A stretch of 64,000 bases of DNA from Halovenus salina (GCF_026410925.1 NZ_CP112972.1:372001-436000), one strand, 5' to 3'. Shown: positions 34,252-44,171, counted from the first letter of the stretch. Notes: generated by a model from the letters alone, not told the origin. Translations and numbers: made by a program.

Positions 34252-36348
34252 CTACGACTCCGCAAGCGAGTGCACCCTGTCTGCCAGCGCCTCAAACCGG
34301 AGGAGCTGACACAACTCCGCTGTCTCGACGACCGTGATTTGGTCAGTGAGCGTCGCCTCTGCTTCGGGGGTGAGTGCTGCCGTGGTCACGATTGTCGCTG
34401 CGTCTGCTCCATCATTCGCGGCGAGTGTCTCCTTGCAGTCGGTCACGTCCGCAGCCTCGACGCTGCCGGCTGGAGCGTGTAGCGTCCAGAGTCCCAGCCG
34501 TTCCTCACTCGGGCGGTCGCGCATCGCCAAGATGTCGAACGCAGACGCGGACTGTACCGACGGCGACATGGTCGACCACCCCTGTGAACTCCAGAGCTCT
34601 TCAACGACAGTGTCGAACTGGTCGTCGGTCAGCCCTGCGAGCTGCCCCGCGAGCGTCGTCGACTGCTCGTCGCTGTCGTCTGTATCCGGCGTCGCCCCGG
34701 ACGATTCTGGCTGACGCTCGTCGGCGGGTGTAGATTGCATCTGTTCGAGCAGTGAATCCTCTTCGCTCGTGCGGTCCACACTGTTGCTGGCTGTGGCTGC
34801 TTTCTCGGGATACCCTTCGCCTGCACGCTCTTGTCGCTGATTGCGGGCTGTCTCGTCTTGAGTCTCGTCGCCAGCCTGTTCGGCCGATTCTCCGCCAGTC
34901 TGTCCGCCATCTACGGCGTCGTCGGCCACTGATTGTCGGGCTGGATCGTCGTCATCCGCCTTCAGTACGACCGCGTCCTCGGAGTCAAGATGCAAGCCGG
35001 TGATGCTGACCGTCTCGGGAGTCGGCTGCCCGAGTGGCTCGTCCGGGGGGCCCTCTGAACGGCGCGTCTCTGCTCGCTCCTGCTCTGTCTGGATGTCGTC
35101 GAGCTTGCTGGGGCGGACCTCTCGTGCAATCTGTTCTGCCTCCGTGAGCTGCTCTGTAGCGCGCTCGTAGACACTGTCGGCTTGTTCCTCGTGACCACCG
35201 AGGGCCAGCCGGTCGGCTGCGTGAACCCACTGCTGACCGGCGCGGATGTAGCTCTCAACTGTTCTATCGGCGATTTCGACGGTCTGCTCCTTTATCTCCT
35301 CTTTGTCGACGACGAACTCCCTGGACTCTTTGGCCCACTCGAGCGTAAGTAGTTCCCGGTAGCCGTCCAGTGCCTTCATCCACCGGGTAGCGGCTTTCTC
35401 AGGGTCATCTGTCGCGATAGCATGTCGCCTGTCCGTGTCGGCGTCGACAAGCGGGGCGACTCGGAGCAGTTCCCGTTCCTTGACTGCACCTCGAAGCCGT
35501 CTCTCGAGGGTATCCTGCGGGGGCTCGGCCCCTTCCGTCGAGAGTGCGGCCTCGTATCTTCCGATGGCTCGCTCGTATCGCTCCGTCGCTGTCTCGTAGC
35601 TTTCCCCTGTCCAGGCTTCCTGTGCCCGATTGTGGGCGCGAGCACCCTCGGCCGCGGTCAATTTCCGTTCGAGCACTTTCACTCGCTCTGTGAGGGGAGT
35701 GGCCCGCGAATACACCCTGTCGCTTGCTGCCGGCCCGACCTCGGACATCCTGTTGCGTGCCCGTCTAACCTTCTCGTCGGCGTCGCCCAGTTCCTCGCGT
35801 GCCCTGTCGATAGCCGACTCTTCGAGCGCCCGCTCCGCGCTCGACACCTGCATCTCCGCCTCGTCGAGGAGACGCTGTGCGTGTGTCCACAGCTGTGCGA
35901 GCTCGTCTGCCCTTTCGGCGAGTGGTTCGATGTCCTCCGTGCACCGAAACAGCCAACGCTCGTCAGCGATGGTGTGGATTTCAACTGTACTCGTCCGGAA
36001 GCTCTCGAACTCCGATTTTACCTCCACGATACGGTCGAGCGGAATCTCGAACGTCTGATCACCACCACGCTGCCCAACGACAAAGAGAAGCCGCAGGTCG
36101 GTCAACAGGGCAAGCGCCTGGAGGTCGTCGTCTGGCTCGATGTGCTCGTTGCCCTGTTCGCGGTCGATCTCCAGGCCGGCTTTCGTGTTTCTGGCAGCGT
36201 AGCTCGGCGACTCTTGCCTGTCGAGGTACGTCTCCAGCGGGGCTGCTGACAACATCTTCCCACCGCCGAGCAGGCCGCCGGTAAGCGACGTACTCGTCAG
36301 TATCTCTGGCCGCTGTTCGTACTCGGTCAGGTCGATAACTTTCCCCAT
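34252..36348 (-). CDS. PH-like domain, coiled coil and C-terminal Mrr-like domain fusion
   Basis: The 698-residue protein begins with a bacterial PH-like/GRAM-like domain (about 35-145: YLDRQESPSYAARNTKAG, then ALLTDLRLLFVVGQRGG). A long Glu/Arg-rich coiled coil (about 150-440) and a low-complexity acidic linker (about 440-570) follow. The last 125 residues follow the Mrr restriction-endonuclease fold: FDTVVEELWSSQGW, then SAFDILAMRD, then DGADAATIVTTAALTPEAE. The Asp of the PD-(D/E)xK site is kept (FDILA), but the QxK strand reads LWTLHA, so cleavage activity is doubtful. This looks like a membrane- or ligand-sensing protein with a DNA- or protein-binding Mrr module. Confidence 0.7.
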   Translation of the reverse strand: MGKVIDLTEYEQRPEILTSTSLTGGLLGGGKMLSAAPLETYLDRQESPSYAARNTKAGLEIDREQGNEHIEPDDDLQALALLTDLRLLFVVGQRGGDQTFEIPLDRIVEVKSEFESFRTSTVEIHTIADERWLFRCTEDIEPLAERADELAQLWTHAQRLLDEAEMQVSSAERALEESAIDRAREELGDADEKVRRARNRMSEVGPAASDRVYSRATPLTERVKVLERKLTAAEGARAHNRAQEAWTGESYETATERYERAIGRYEAALSTEGAEPPQDTLERRLRGAVKERELLRVAPLVDADTDRRHAIATDDPEKAATRWMKALDGYRELLTLEWAKESREFVVDKEEIKEQTVEIADRTVESYIRAGQQWVHAADRLALGGHEEQADSVYERATEQLTEAEQIAREVRPSKLDDIQTEQERAETRRSEGPPDEPLGQPTPETVSITGLHLDSEDAVVLKADDDDPARQSVADDAVDGGQTGGESAEQAGDETQDETARNQRQERAGEGYPEKAATASNSVDRTSEEDSLLEQMQSTPADERQPESSGATPDTDDSDEQSTTLAGQLAGLTDDQFDTVVEELWSSQGWSTMSPSVQSASAFDILAMRDRPSEERLGLWTLHAPAGSVEAADVTDCKETLAANDGADAATIVTTAALTPEAEATLTDQITVVETAELCQLLRFEALADRVHSLAES

Positions 36349-36446
36349 TCCCCTTTCCTATCGTTACCAAGCCGTCAAAATAAAAGTTCGCCACTGCTAG
36401 AGTCCAGACGGTAACCTATTTTGCTGGCCTGCTACAACTCTTCAAT

Positions 36447-36647
36447 ATGACTGATACTGTGACGCCACAACGGGAGTTGAAGGGAAAAAACGGGATGGGC
36501 GTATTCGGCTGGATGATTTTTGTCGGGATGGCAATCGTGCTGGCTCCGTTACTCCCGATTTATCTCCTTCTCAAACTTTACGAGTTCGTCAGTAGTGGCG
36601 ATTCCGAGCAGGACGACGCGAACACGCCCGCCCAGTCGCCCCGGTAG
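36447..36647 (+). CDS. Small single-span membrane protein (haloarchaeal DUF7535-type)
   Basis: The 66-residue protein has a charged N-terminus (TPQRELKGKNG), one long hydrophobic helix (GVFGWMIFVGMAIVLAPLLP, about 17-36, extending to about 43) and an acidic tail. It resembles a conserved haloarchaeal small membrane family of unknown function. It stands alone, divergent from the Mrr-like gene. Confidence 0.78.
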   Translation: MTDTVTPQRELKGKNGMGVFGWMIFVGMAIVLAPLLPIYLLLKLYEFVSSGDSEQDDANTPAQSPR

Positions 36648-36764
36648 TTGGCCTGGTCCCTCTGTTTTTATATCGGCAGGAGTGCAGACATCCTGTGCAG
36701 CGCTGGTGTGATATCGTCTACGACCCGACGCGGGACCGGCATATTGCCGGCTCGGAGGTGTCAC

Positions 36765-37250
36765 ATGAGTGAACGCGCCGTCGCCTGTGTCGTCGGCTCC
36801 AGTACAGTGGAGTGGTACCGCTCTGGGTGGGGGGCCCGCGATGGCGTTCTCAACTCAGTACTCAGTACCGACCATCCGATAGAGGAGTTAGCCGCCATCG
36901 ACTGGCGTCCGATACCTTCCTTTCCAGAGAATCGGGGTCTCGACATGCAAACAACAGAAATCGTCTACCAGATTCGACCGTGCGGCGTCGACGTGTTCGT
37001 CCCGCTCTGGTTTGGGACGGGGCTGTTCGACCCGCCTGCCGAACCGACAGAAGGTGTGCTGGTCCCTGTTTCGTCGCTGAGCGAGGTTCGACACCTCCGC
37101 CGGAGTCACCGGGGACTGAAAGCGGAGATACTCGACGCAGTGTCTGAGGGCATGAACCCGGCGAGTGCGCATGCTCTCTCCCAACAGGTCTCTGCGCTCG
37201 TTCGAACGGTCGCTGTTCAGTTCCGCCGTATGGCAAGCATTTATACGTGA
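36765..37250 (+). CDS. Haloarchaeal protein of unknown function (possibly DUF6735-type)
   Basis: The 161-residue soluble protein begins RAVACVVGSSTVEWYRSGWG and continues into ARDGVL. This resembles the RALVAYERPDGTYNLHYSHWG start of a haloarchaeal family of unknown function. No catalytic motif or membrane segment is visible. The ATG at 36765 has a Shine-Dalgarno (GGAGGTG, 36755-36761) just upstream and a TATA-like tttttatatcgg near 36664-36675. Confidence 0.6.
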   Translation: MSERAVACVVGSSTVEWYRSGWGARDGVLNSVLSTDHPIEELAAIDWRPIPSFPENRGLDMQTTEIVYQIRPCGVDVFVPLWFGTGLFDPPAEPTEGVLVPVSSLSEVRHLRRSHRGLKAEILDAVSEGMNPASAHALSQQVSALVRTVAVQFRRMASIYT

Positions 37251-37291
37251 TGACGAGACCACAGCCGGCATGCGCTGAGAACTACCGCGGC

Positions 37292-37312
37292 GTGTCACGC
37301 AGCGTGTGACAC
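37292..37312. repeat. Inverted repeat upstream of nucS
   Basis: GTGTCAC-GCAGCGT-GTGACAC (7-bp perfect arms) lies 42 bp after the preceding stop and about 88 bp before the nucS GTG. A further gtgtcac half-site occurs at about 37334-37340. It could be an operator or an RNA hairpin at the end of the upstream gene. There is no T-run after it, so a terminator is less likely. Confidence 0.4.
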
Positions 37313-37399
37313 AGCACGTCGCGGTTCGGTCGTGTCACCTGTTCGCCCAGTAACCGAGACAACAGTGTTCTTTAGTGGGGTCATCGGATAGAGAGCGGT

Positions 37400-38128
37400 G
37401 TGAGCGCGAGCAAGACACTCACTGCGACCCTACCCGGCAGTGACCGCGCTCGGGAAATCGTCGAAACGGGAATCGACGAGGAGATGATGGTCACTGTCTT
37501 CGGGCGGTGTCGGGTCGAGTACGACGGACGGGCATCCAGCACGCTTGAGTCCGGTGATAGGCTGGTGGTTCTCAAACCAGACGGCACCGTCCTCGTCCAT
37601 ACAGAGGAAGGTCAACAGCCGGTCAACTGGCAACCGCCCGGCTGTACACAAGAGACAACAACCGACGACGGCCTGGTGGTCCAGAGCTACCGGGACAATC
37701 CCGAGGAAGAGCTCACGGTCGAGTTCAGCGCCGTCACACACGTGGTCGCCTATCACGTGACCGACGAGCAGGACCTCTCGTTGCAGGGAACTGAAGAAGA
37801 TCTGCGCGAGCGTATCCTCTCGGAGCCGTCGCTAGTCGAGGACGGTTTCGAGCCACGTGCAACCGAGCGCGAGACTCCAGCGGGAGCCGTGGATATCTAC
37901 GGCGTCGACGACAGCGGGAATGCGGTCGTCGTCGAACTCAAGCGCCGACGGGTCGGTCCAGACGCTGTGAGTCAGCTCAACCGCTACGTCGGTGCACTGA
38001 AACGCGACCTCCACGCCGAGATGGCGGTGCGTGGTATTCTGGTCGCGCCGTCGCTCACGGACAGTGCCCACCACCTGCTCGACAGACACGGACTGGAGTA
38101 CGTTTCGCTTTCACCCCCCGACGAATAG
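37400..38128 (+). CDS. nucS: Endonuclease NucS (EndoMS) (GTG start)
   Basis: NucS is the archaeal/actinobacterial nuclease that cuts both strands at mismatches and also processes branched DNA. The 242-residue protein has the N-terminal beta-sandwich with RLVVLKPDGTVLVH and the C-terminal RecB-like nuclease domain GAVDIYG (Asp165) followed by VVELKRRR (Glu179, Lys181). The C-terminus lacks the usual PCNA-binding peptide, at least in an obvious form. The stop abuts the stop of the convergent membrane gene with no spacer. Confidence 0.93.
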   Translation: MSASKTLTATLPGSDRAREIVETGIDEEMMVTVFGRCRVEYDGRASSTLESGDRLVVLKPDGTVLVHTEEGQQPVNWQPPGCTQETTTDDGLVVQSYRDNPEEELTVEFSAVTHVVAYHVTDEQDLSLQGTEEDLRERILSEPSLVEDGFEPRATERETPAGAVDIYGVDDSGNAVVVELKRRRVGPDAVSQLNRYVGALKRDLHAEMAVRGILVAPSLTDSAHHLLDRHGLEYVSLSPPDE

Positions 38129-38800
38129 CTACGCTGTCTGTCCCACTTCCTCAACGCGCGCGGCGATAACGACAAGTGCCTCTGCAATTGTCTCCAGTTC
38201 GTCGGCAGTCAGCGCCGTGAACGGAACCTCGTAGGTGACGGCGTCTCCGGTCACCGTACAGATCCCAGGCGTCTCGAAAGAGAGCAGCGCGGACGCCACC
38301 TCGGGAGTGAGGATTCTGTCGACGTTTCCGCTGGTCCCCTTGATGACGAAGTTGTCGTTGAGTTCCTCGTTCCCTGTTGGAACGCCACCCTCAGATTCCC
38401 CGCCAGAGTCACGCTCGAACTCGACGGTAAACGACGCATCGACATCGTTGACTACCGTCTTGACCTCGGTGTGTGTCTGTGAGAGAACTCCCTGTACGGC
38501 CGTCGAAACGGTCACCGAGCGGCCCTGGACAATCTTTTCCAGGTCTGTGGTGTGAGGCCCAATCTGGCGGGTAAACGAGGACTGTTCGACCATGTTGTTC
38601 CACTGGCTACGTTCCCGAAGACCCAAGCCGCCGAGTCCGACGAACCACACCACTGTGAGAACAAGTGCCACCACGAGCGAAGAGAACGGAAGGCCGATTG
38701 CAAAATCGAGTGCGACAATCAGAGCCATAGCTACACCGATACCCACCGACCAGGCTATCTGGAGTCGCTGCGTCCCGGTGTACTGTCGTCGCTCGGCCAT
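38129..38800 (-). CDS. Two-span membrane protein, function unknown
   Basis: The 223-residue product has a basic N-terminus (MAERRQYTGTQR), two adjacent helices (about 18-38 IAWSVGIGVAMALIVALDFA and 41-60 SSLVVALVLTVVWFVG), and a soluble C-terminal domain of about 150 residues with no motif I recognise. An in-frame ATG at 38812 would add 4 residues. It follows mutS on the same strand by 53 bp, with a T6 run between that may end the mutS transcript. Confidence 0.72.
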   Translation of the reverse strand: MAERRQYTGTQRLQIAWSVGIGVAMALIVALDFAIGLPFSSLVVALVLTVVWFVGLGGLGLRERSQWNNMVEQSSFTRQIGPHTTDLEKIVQGRSVTVSTAVQGVLSQTHTEVKTVVNDVDASFTVEFERDSGGESEGGVPTGNEELNDNFVIKGTSGNVDRILTPEVASALLSFETPGICTVTGDAVTYEVPFTALTADELETIAEALVVIAARVEEVGQTA

Positions 38801-38853
38801 CGTCGTGTACATTTCGCCGTAACGCAAAAAACCCAAGGACACCAGATGCGAGC

Positions 38854-41568
38854 TTACTCCGTCTGTCGCTCGCCAATCTCCTCGATTTGTTGCTTGAGCT
38901 GTGAGAGAACGTTCATCGCCTCCAGCGGGGTCATCGTCGCGATATCGACGGCAGTGAGTGTCTGGTATATCTCCTCGGAGATGCCCGCGTCGGTCGCCGT
39001 CTGCTGGTCGCCCTGTCTAGCTATCCCGGTACCGATGCTGGCTGGTTCACCGTTTGTCTCCGGAGCGGATGACACGCTGGCGTCGTGGGTGGCCGCCGTC
39101 GTGTCCTGCTGGGCCCGTTGTCGTCGTTCGGACTCGCCGCCGAGAAGCCCGCGGGCCCGGTCGACAACGTGCACGTCGACACCGGCTGTCGCAGCCACCT
39201 CGACACCGTAGGAAGCGTCGGCAGCGCCCCGCTCAACGGCGTGTTCGAAGTGGACACCCTGGTCGCTCTGTCGCGTCCTGAAATAGAGGTTGTACGCGCA
39301 GTCGAGCGCGTCCGCGACGTGCGTCAGGTCGTGGTGGTGGGTCGCAAACAGCGTCAGCGCACCGACCTCGTCGTGGATGTGCTCGGTCACCGCCTGCGCA
39401 ATCGCGAACCCGTCGGCGGTGCTGGTCCCGCGCCCCACCTCGTCGAGAAGGACCAGCGAGCGCCTGGTGGCGTTGTCGAGAATATCCGCGAGTTCAGTCA
39501 TCTCGACCATGAACGTCGACCTGCCCCCTGCGATGTCGTCGCTGGCACCGACGCGTGTGAAGATGCGGTCGACAATCTGGAGTCGGGCCTCGCTCGCCGG
39601 CACGAAACTCCCGGCCTGTGCGAGAATCGAGATGAGCGCGACTTGGCGCATGTAGGTCGACTTTCCGCTCATGTTCGGACCAGTCACGACCGCGATTCGG
39701 TCTTCGGAGTCGAGCACTGTTCCGTTGGGGACGAACGACTCCTCGGTCCGTTCGACGACCGGGTGGCGACCCTCCTCGATGTGGATGCCATCGACGGTAA
39801 ACTGCTCGTTCGAGCCTGGCGGGGAGCCGACGGTGGGCCGGGAGTAGCCGTGCTCGGCTGCGACAGTCCCAAAGGAGACGAGCACGTCGAGCTCTGCCAG
39901 GGCGTCGGCGAGTTCCTGAATGCGCTCGGACTCGTCTGCGACCTGCTGACGAATGGAACAGAACAGTTCGTACTCCAGCTCGTCGGCCCGCTGTTCGGCC
40001 CTGAGTATCTCGTCTTCGCGTTCCTTCAGGGCGGGTGTGTAGTACCGCTCGGCGTTTTTCAGCGTCTGGCGGCGTTCGTACTCGTCGGGGACACGGTCGA
40101 GGTTTGCGTCGGTCACCTCGATGTAGTAGCCGTGGACGGAGTTGTGACCGACCTTCAGCGAGTCGATACCCGTCCGCTCGCACTCGTCCGCTTCGAGGTC
40201 GTCTATCCAGGCTTTGCCGTCGCGTTCGGTCTCTCGCAGTCTGGCGAGTTCCTCGTCGAAAGCAGGCTTGAGGATACCACCCTCGGTTATCTCCCTGTCC
40301 GGGTTTTCCTGGATTGCGTCGTCGATGAGCGAGCGAATCTCCGACAGCGGGTCCAGTCGTTCCCGAAGCGCCTGGAGTGTCTCACAGTCAGCACCGTCGA
40401 GGTGGCTGGTCAGTCGTGGTACCACATCGAGTGTCTCTTTGAGCGAGCGGAGATCGCGCGCGTTTGCTCGGCCTCTGGCAATCCGAGAGATAAGCCGCTC
40501 GATGTCGTAGACATCCCTGAGCTCGTCGTAGACGTTCTCGCGTGTCGTCACGTCGTCACGGAGTTCGCCGACGGCGTCGTGGCGTGCGGCGATATCATCG
40601 CGGTCGATGAGGGGTCGACGGAGCCAGTCGTCGAGCGTCCGCCGACCAAGTGCCGACGCTGTCTCGTCGATGACTGCTGCGAGCGTTCTGCTCTCGTGGC
40701 CGTGAACTGTCCGGCGCTCGAACAGTTCGAGGCTTCGCAGGGCGACCGCATCGAGAAGCATGTACTCTCTGGGGTCGTACCGAGTGAGATGGTTGAGGTA
40801 GTCGAGCCTCCCGTCTTCGCCGCCCCGGACGTACTCGGCGTACGCGAGTAATGCCCCACAAGCCCGCGTCTCGTCGGTCGACAGCAACGTGTTGGTCGAG
40901 CCGAAATACTGCTCGACTATGTCTGTCGCACGCTGTTTCGTGAAGGCGTCGTCCTCGAACCTGCTCACGGTACAGCGGTCGGGCAACGTGTCGGGAGACG
41001 CGTCTGGCCCCAGAACTGCCTCTGCCGGGGCGAATCGACTCAGCTCGTCTGTGACCGCGCTCTTGCCCTCGACACTCGTGGCGTAAAACTCGCCGGTCGA
41101 GACATCGAGTACCGCCAGTCCATACGCATCACCGGCGGCGAGCGCCCCGACGTAGTTGTTCCGGTCGCCGTCGAGCAGTTCGTCTTCGGTCAGCGTCCCC
41201 GGCGTGAGAACCCGCGTGACCGCCCGGTCGACAACCCCTGTCGTCTCCTCGGGGTCCTGGACCTGGTCTGCGACCGCGACGCGGTAGCCGGCTTCGAGCA
41301 ACCGTTCGACGTAGGACTCTGCGTTGTCGATTGGGAGCCCTGCCATCGCGTACTGGCCGGTCGAATCCTCGCGTTTCGTAAGCGTCACTTCACAGCGACG
41401 CGCGACGGTCTCGGCTGCCGCACAGAACGCCTCGTAGAAATCCCCAACCTGGAACAGGACCAGCGAGTCGTCATACTGCTCACAGAGCTCGAAATACTGG
41501 GTCATCATCGGCGTCAGGTCGTCGCGTCGCTCGGTCATCTTCTCGGGTGGACCCAGTGCGTCGTCCAT
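38854..41568 (-). CDS. mutS: DNA mismatch repair protein MutS
   Basis: The 904-residue MutS1-type protein has the N-terminal mismatch-binding domain with VGDFYEAF (the Phe-x-Glu mismatch-stacking motif), connector, lever and clamp regions, and the C-terminal ABC-type ATPase with Walker [26 protein letters not shown] and FATHHHDL. All catalytic motifs are intact. MutL, often adjacent to mutS in haloarchaea, is not next to it; instead nucS, another mismatch enzyme, lies 0.7 kb away. The ATG at 41568 is one of several near the N-terminus (also 41538). It is divergent from rpiA. Confidence 0.95.
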   Translation of the reverse strand: MDDALGPPEKMTERRDDLTPMMTQYFELCEQYDDSLVLFQVGDFYEAFCAAAETVARRCEVTLTKREDSTGQYAMAGLPIDNAESYVERLLEAGYRVAVADQVQDPEETTGVVDRAVTRVLTPGTLTEDELLDGDRNNYVGALAAGDAYGLAVLDVSTGEFYATSVEGKSAVTDELSRFAPAEAVLGPDASPDTLPDRCTVSRFEDDAFTKQRATDIVEQYFGSTNTLLSTDETRACGALLAYAEYVRGGEDGRLDYLNHLTRYDPREYMLLDAVALRSLELFERRTVHGHESRTLAAVIDETASALGRRTLDDWLRRPLIDRDDIAARHDAVGELRDDVTTRENVYDELRDVYDIERLISRIARGRANARDLRSLKETLDVVPRLTSHLDGADCETLQALRERLDPLSEIRSLIDDAIQENPDREITEGGILKPAFDEELARLRETERDGKAWIDDLEADECERTGIDSLKVGHNSVHGYYIEVTDANLDRVPDEYERRQTLKNAERYYTPALKEREDEILRAEQRADELEYELFCSIRQQVADESERIQELADALAELDVLVSFGTVAAEHGYSRPTVGSPPGSNEQFTVDGIHIEEGRHPVVERTEESFVPNGTVLDSEDRIAVVTGPNMSGKSTYMRQVALISILAQAGSFVPASEARLQIVDRIFTRVGASDDIAGGRSTFMVEMTELADILDNATRRSLVLLDEVGRGTSTADGFAIAQAVTEHIHDEVGALTLFATHHHDLTHVADALDCAYNLYFRTRQSDQGVHFEHAVERGAADASYGVEVAATAGVDVHVVDRARGLLGGESERRQRAQQDTTAATHDASVSSAPETNGEPASIGTGIARQGDQQTATDAGISEEIYQTLTAVDIATMTPLEAMNVLSQLKQQIEEIGERQTE

Positions 41569-41655
41569 AGACGTGTTCGGCGGGGCCACACACTAAGAGC
41601 TTTCAGATTCCGCCGGTGAGGAACCCTTTTGTGGGACCCACGGCTGGGGACGAGT

Positions 41656-42333
41656 ATGACTGAAGACGAGTCCGCTCTCAAGCGCACGGCCGGGGAAAGC
41701 GCCGCCGAGCTGGTGACTGACGGGATGGCCATCGGACTGGGAACCGGAAGCACTGCCGCACAGGCAATCCGTGCCCTGGGCGAGCGCGTCGACAATGGGC
41801 TCTCCGTCCGTGGTATTCCAACTTCGTTCCAGTCGCGGGAACTCGCCCGCGAGCACGGTATCCCACTCACGTCGCTCGACGAGACCACACCCGACCTGGC
41901 AATCGACGGGGCCGACCAGGTTTCCGGCGCCACGCTAGTCAAGGGTGGCGGCGCTGCCCACGCCCGCGAGAAAGTCGTCGACACTGCCGCCGAGCGACTC
42001 GTCATCGTGGTCGACCCATCGAAAACCGCAGAGACGCTTGACCATCCGGTCCCAGTCGAGGTACTCCCGGACGCTCGGAGCACGGTCGCCACACAGGTCC
42101 GCGACCTCGGCGGCGATTCAGTGTTGCGCGATGCCGAACGGAAAGACGGCCCTGTCGTCACCGACAACGGCAACCTCGTGTTGGACTGTGACTTCGGCAA
42201 GATATCTGATTCGGGCGCACTCGCAGCCGACCTCAGTCGACTCCCTGGAGTCGTCGAGCACGGCCTGTTTGTCGACTGTACCGACGAAATCCACATCGGA
42301 ACAGCCGACGGCGTGCGCGTCGAACGCCCTTAA
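41656..42333 (+). CDS. rpiA: Ribose-5-phosphate isomerase A
   Basis: RpiA interconverts ribose 5-phosphate and ribulose 5-phosphate. Family motifs in the 225 residues are GLGTGSTAAQAI (about 27-38), DGADQV and KGGGAAHAREK, which contains the catalytic Glu and Lys. The ATG at 41656 gives the expected length. In haloarchaea the enzyme supplies ribose 5-phosphate for nucleotides, which fits the downstream pyrF (OMP decarboxylase), 47 bp later. Confidence 0.95.
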   Translation: MTEDESALKRTAGESAAELVTDGMAIGLGTGSTAAQAIRALGERVDNGLSVRGIPTSFQSRELAREHGIPLTSLDETTPDLAIDGADQVSGATLVKGGGAAHAREKVVDTAAERLVIVVDPSKTAETLDHPVPVEVLPDARSTVATQVRDLGGDSVLRDAERKDGPVVTDNGNLVLDCDFGKISDSGALAADLSRLPGVVEHGLFVDCTDEIHIGTADGVRVERP

Positions 42334-42380
42334 GACGAGAGACAGCAAGCTTCATATCGCGTCACGGTCGACCGGTGAAT

Positions 42381-43196
42381 ATGTCTGCTCCGTTTTTCGA
42401 CTGGCTCGGTGAACGTATCGAACGCGTCAACAGCGTCGTCTCGGTCGGGCTGGACCCGGACCCGAATCGGCTTCCCGAGACGGTACAGGATGCTGATCTT
42501 CCCCGATGGGCGTTCAACCGCCGCATTATCGACGCAACTCACGAACACGCCGCCTGCTACAAGCCAAATGCTGCCTTCTACGAGGACGGCGACGGGTGGC
42601 GAGCGCTCCGTGAGACGGTCGCGTACGCACACGGGAAGGATATCCCGGTGTTACTGGACGCAAAACGCGGCGACATCGGCAACACAGCCCGCCAGTACGC
42701 CGAGGTGCTCGATATGGTCGATGCCATCACGGTGAATCCCTATCTCGGCCGCGACGCACTGGACCCGTTCCTCTCGCGGGAGGACAAGGGCATCTTCATC
42801 CTGGCACGTACCTCGAACACCGGCGCTGCTGCTATCCAGGACCTCGAACTCGCGTCCGGCGAGCCCCTCTACGAACACGTGACCAGCCTGGCCGGGGAGT
42901 GGAACAATCACGACAACGTCGGCCTCGTCGTCGGCGCGACCGCGCCCGAGGAACTCGAAGAAATCCGCGAACTCGCTCCGGAGCTTCCTTTCCTCGTTCC
43001 GGGAGTGGGTGCACAGGGCGGCGACGAGCAGGCTGCTGTCGAACACGGTCTCGCAGACGGCGTCGGCCTTGTGAACTCCTCGCGTGGCATCATCTTCGCC
43101 GGCGAGAACGCGAGAGGTAATTTCTTCGACGCAGCCGGCCAGGCAGCCAAAAACCTCAAGCACGGACTCAACGAGTACCGCTCTCAGAACTCGTAG
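42381..43196 (+). CDS. pyrF: Orotidine 5'-phosphate decarboxylase (type 2)
   Basis: This enzyme completes UMP synthesis. The 271-residue product is of the longer type-2 family: LDAKRGDIGNTARQYAE carries the catalytic Asp-Lys-x-x-Asp, SVGLDPDP is near the N-terminus, and VPGVGAQGGD with NSSRGI forms the phosphate-binding region. An ATG at 42381 is chosen over a GTG at 42375. A TATA-like cttcatatcg near 42350 suggests its own promoter. The last 13 bp overlap the convergent zinc-finger gene. Confidence 0.95.
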   Translation: MSAPFFDWLGERIERVNSVVSVGLDPDPNRLPETVQDADLPRWAFNRRIIDATHEHAACYKPNAAFYEDGDGWRALRETVAYAHGKDIPVLLDAKRGDIGNTARQYAEVLDMVDAITVNPYLGRDALDPFLSREDKGIFILARTSNTGAAAIQDLELASGEPLYEHVTSLAGEWNNHDNVGLVVGATAPEELEEIRELAPELPFLVPGVGAQGGDEQAAVEHGLADGVGLVNSSRGIIFAGENARGNFFDAAGQAAKNLKHGLNEYRSQNS

Positions 43197-43384
43197 GTAT
43201 CGACGCCGTCGGGCATCTCGCCACTCTCCGGGATGTTCTCTGTCTGGCCGAGCTCGGCGGCACACTCTACACAGTAGCCGGTCGACTCGTCGTAGTGGTC
43301 CTCACACACGAGCTGTCCACATCGGTTGCAGGTGTATTCGACGCTAGCGCTGTTACAGATTGCACATGGTCCTGAGACGCTCAT
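43184..43384 (-). CDS. Small double zinc-finger protein
   Basis: The 66-residue protein has eight potential zinc ligands in C-x2-C-x8-C-x2-C-x4-C-x2-H-x7-C-x2-C order (Cys7, Cys10, Cys19, Cys22, Cys27, His30, Cys38, Cys41). This is a two-zinc layout similar to HIT, B-box or cross-brace fingers, with an acidic tail ending GVDTYEF. The function is unknown; such proteins usually mediate protein contacts. It lies 40 bp downstream of the RPA operon phosphoesterase on the same strand, but a TATA-like agattaaagc gives it a likely promoter of its own. It overlaps the pyrF 3' end by 13 bp. Confidence 0.8.
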   Translation of the reverse strand: MSVSGPCAICNSASVEYTCNRCGQLVCEDHYDESTGYCVECAAELGQTENIPESGEMPDGVDTYEF

Positions 43385-43424
43385 GGGGAATGATAGCACG
43401 ATGAGGTGCTTTAATCTCTCGCTG

Positions 43425-44171
43425 TTACACCGTCTCGTAGCGCCCGAGCCGCGTTCCATTGAGCAGGTAGGCCTCGCCCTGAGCAAGCCCATCAGGCAGA
43501 AACGGCGAGAGAAAGTCCTGACCTTCGACGTTGACCCACGTCCCGCCCGACAGGTCGTTAAAGGCCGGGAACACCACGAGCTCACCGTCGATACTGGCCT
43601 CGTAGTCACGGTCTGTGAACGGTGAGTCATCAAGCCCGCCTCTGAGCCAGACCCGTTCGACCCGACCGCCACCGACCTGGTCTTCGAGCCTAACGACGGG
43701 ATGCTCGTGGCCGACACAGACAAAATCAGCGTCGAGGACTGGCTCACTCGGCCAGGTGTGGCCGTGGGCGAATCCGACATCCCCAACCCGGACGCCTTCG
43801 GTCGGCGTAACGGTCAGGTCGTGGTCGACCGTGTCGAGAAACGGCTCGATATCGCCGTCGTGGTTTCCCTTGACGAGCGTTACCGGTACCGAAAGCTGGT
43901 CGAACAGCTCCCCGAGTTCGTCGCGTTCTGCGTCCCACGGGTCGCCGATAGCGTGGACGAGGTCGCCGAGCACGACCAGCCTGTCAGGAGATGTCTGCTC
44001 GACGAGGCCGAGCAGTCGCTCACGGCGCTGGTCGCCTCGGCTGTCGAGTTCGACACCCTCCGTTCTGAGGACGGTCTCGATACCGGCGTGATAATCGGCT
44101 ACGACGAGCAGCCGACCCTCGGCGGTATCGACCGTCGCCGCGGGACGCTCCGGTACTGGCTCGACCCCCAT
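43425..44171 (-). CDS. RPA-associated calcineurin-like phosphoesterase
   Basis: The 248-residue metallophosphoesterase has all metal motifs: VADYHAG, LGDLVHAIGD, KGNHDGD and AHGHTWP. It is of the archaeal MJ0037 type (COG1407). Its ATG shares one base with the stop of the RPA-associated protein, and the order rpa1-rpap1-phosphoesterase is the one established for the Haloferax volcanii RPA1 operon. The substrate is unknown; a role with single-stranded DNA metabolism is inferred from the operon. Confidence 0.9.
   Translation of the reverse strand: MGVEPVPERPAATVDTAEGRLLVVADYHAGIETVLRTEGVELDSRGDQRRERLLGLVEQTSPDRLVVLGDLVHAIGDPWDAERDELGELFDQLSVPVTLVKGNHDGDIEPFLDTVDHDLTVTPTEGVRVGDVGFAHGHTWPSEPVLDADFVCVGHEHPVVRLEDQVGGGRVERVWLRGGLDDSPFTDRDYEASIDGELVVFPAFNDLSGGTWVNVEGQDFLSPFLPDGLAQGEAYLLNGTRLGRYETV

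Noticed and set aside
39085..40851. 588-codon plus-strand frame inside mutS
   Set aside because: It is the antisense shadow of an intact mutS with all catalytic motifs; Val/Arg-rich translation without domains.
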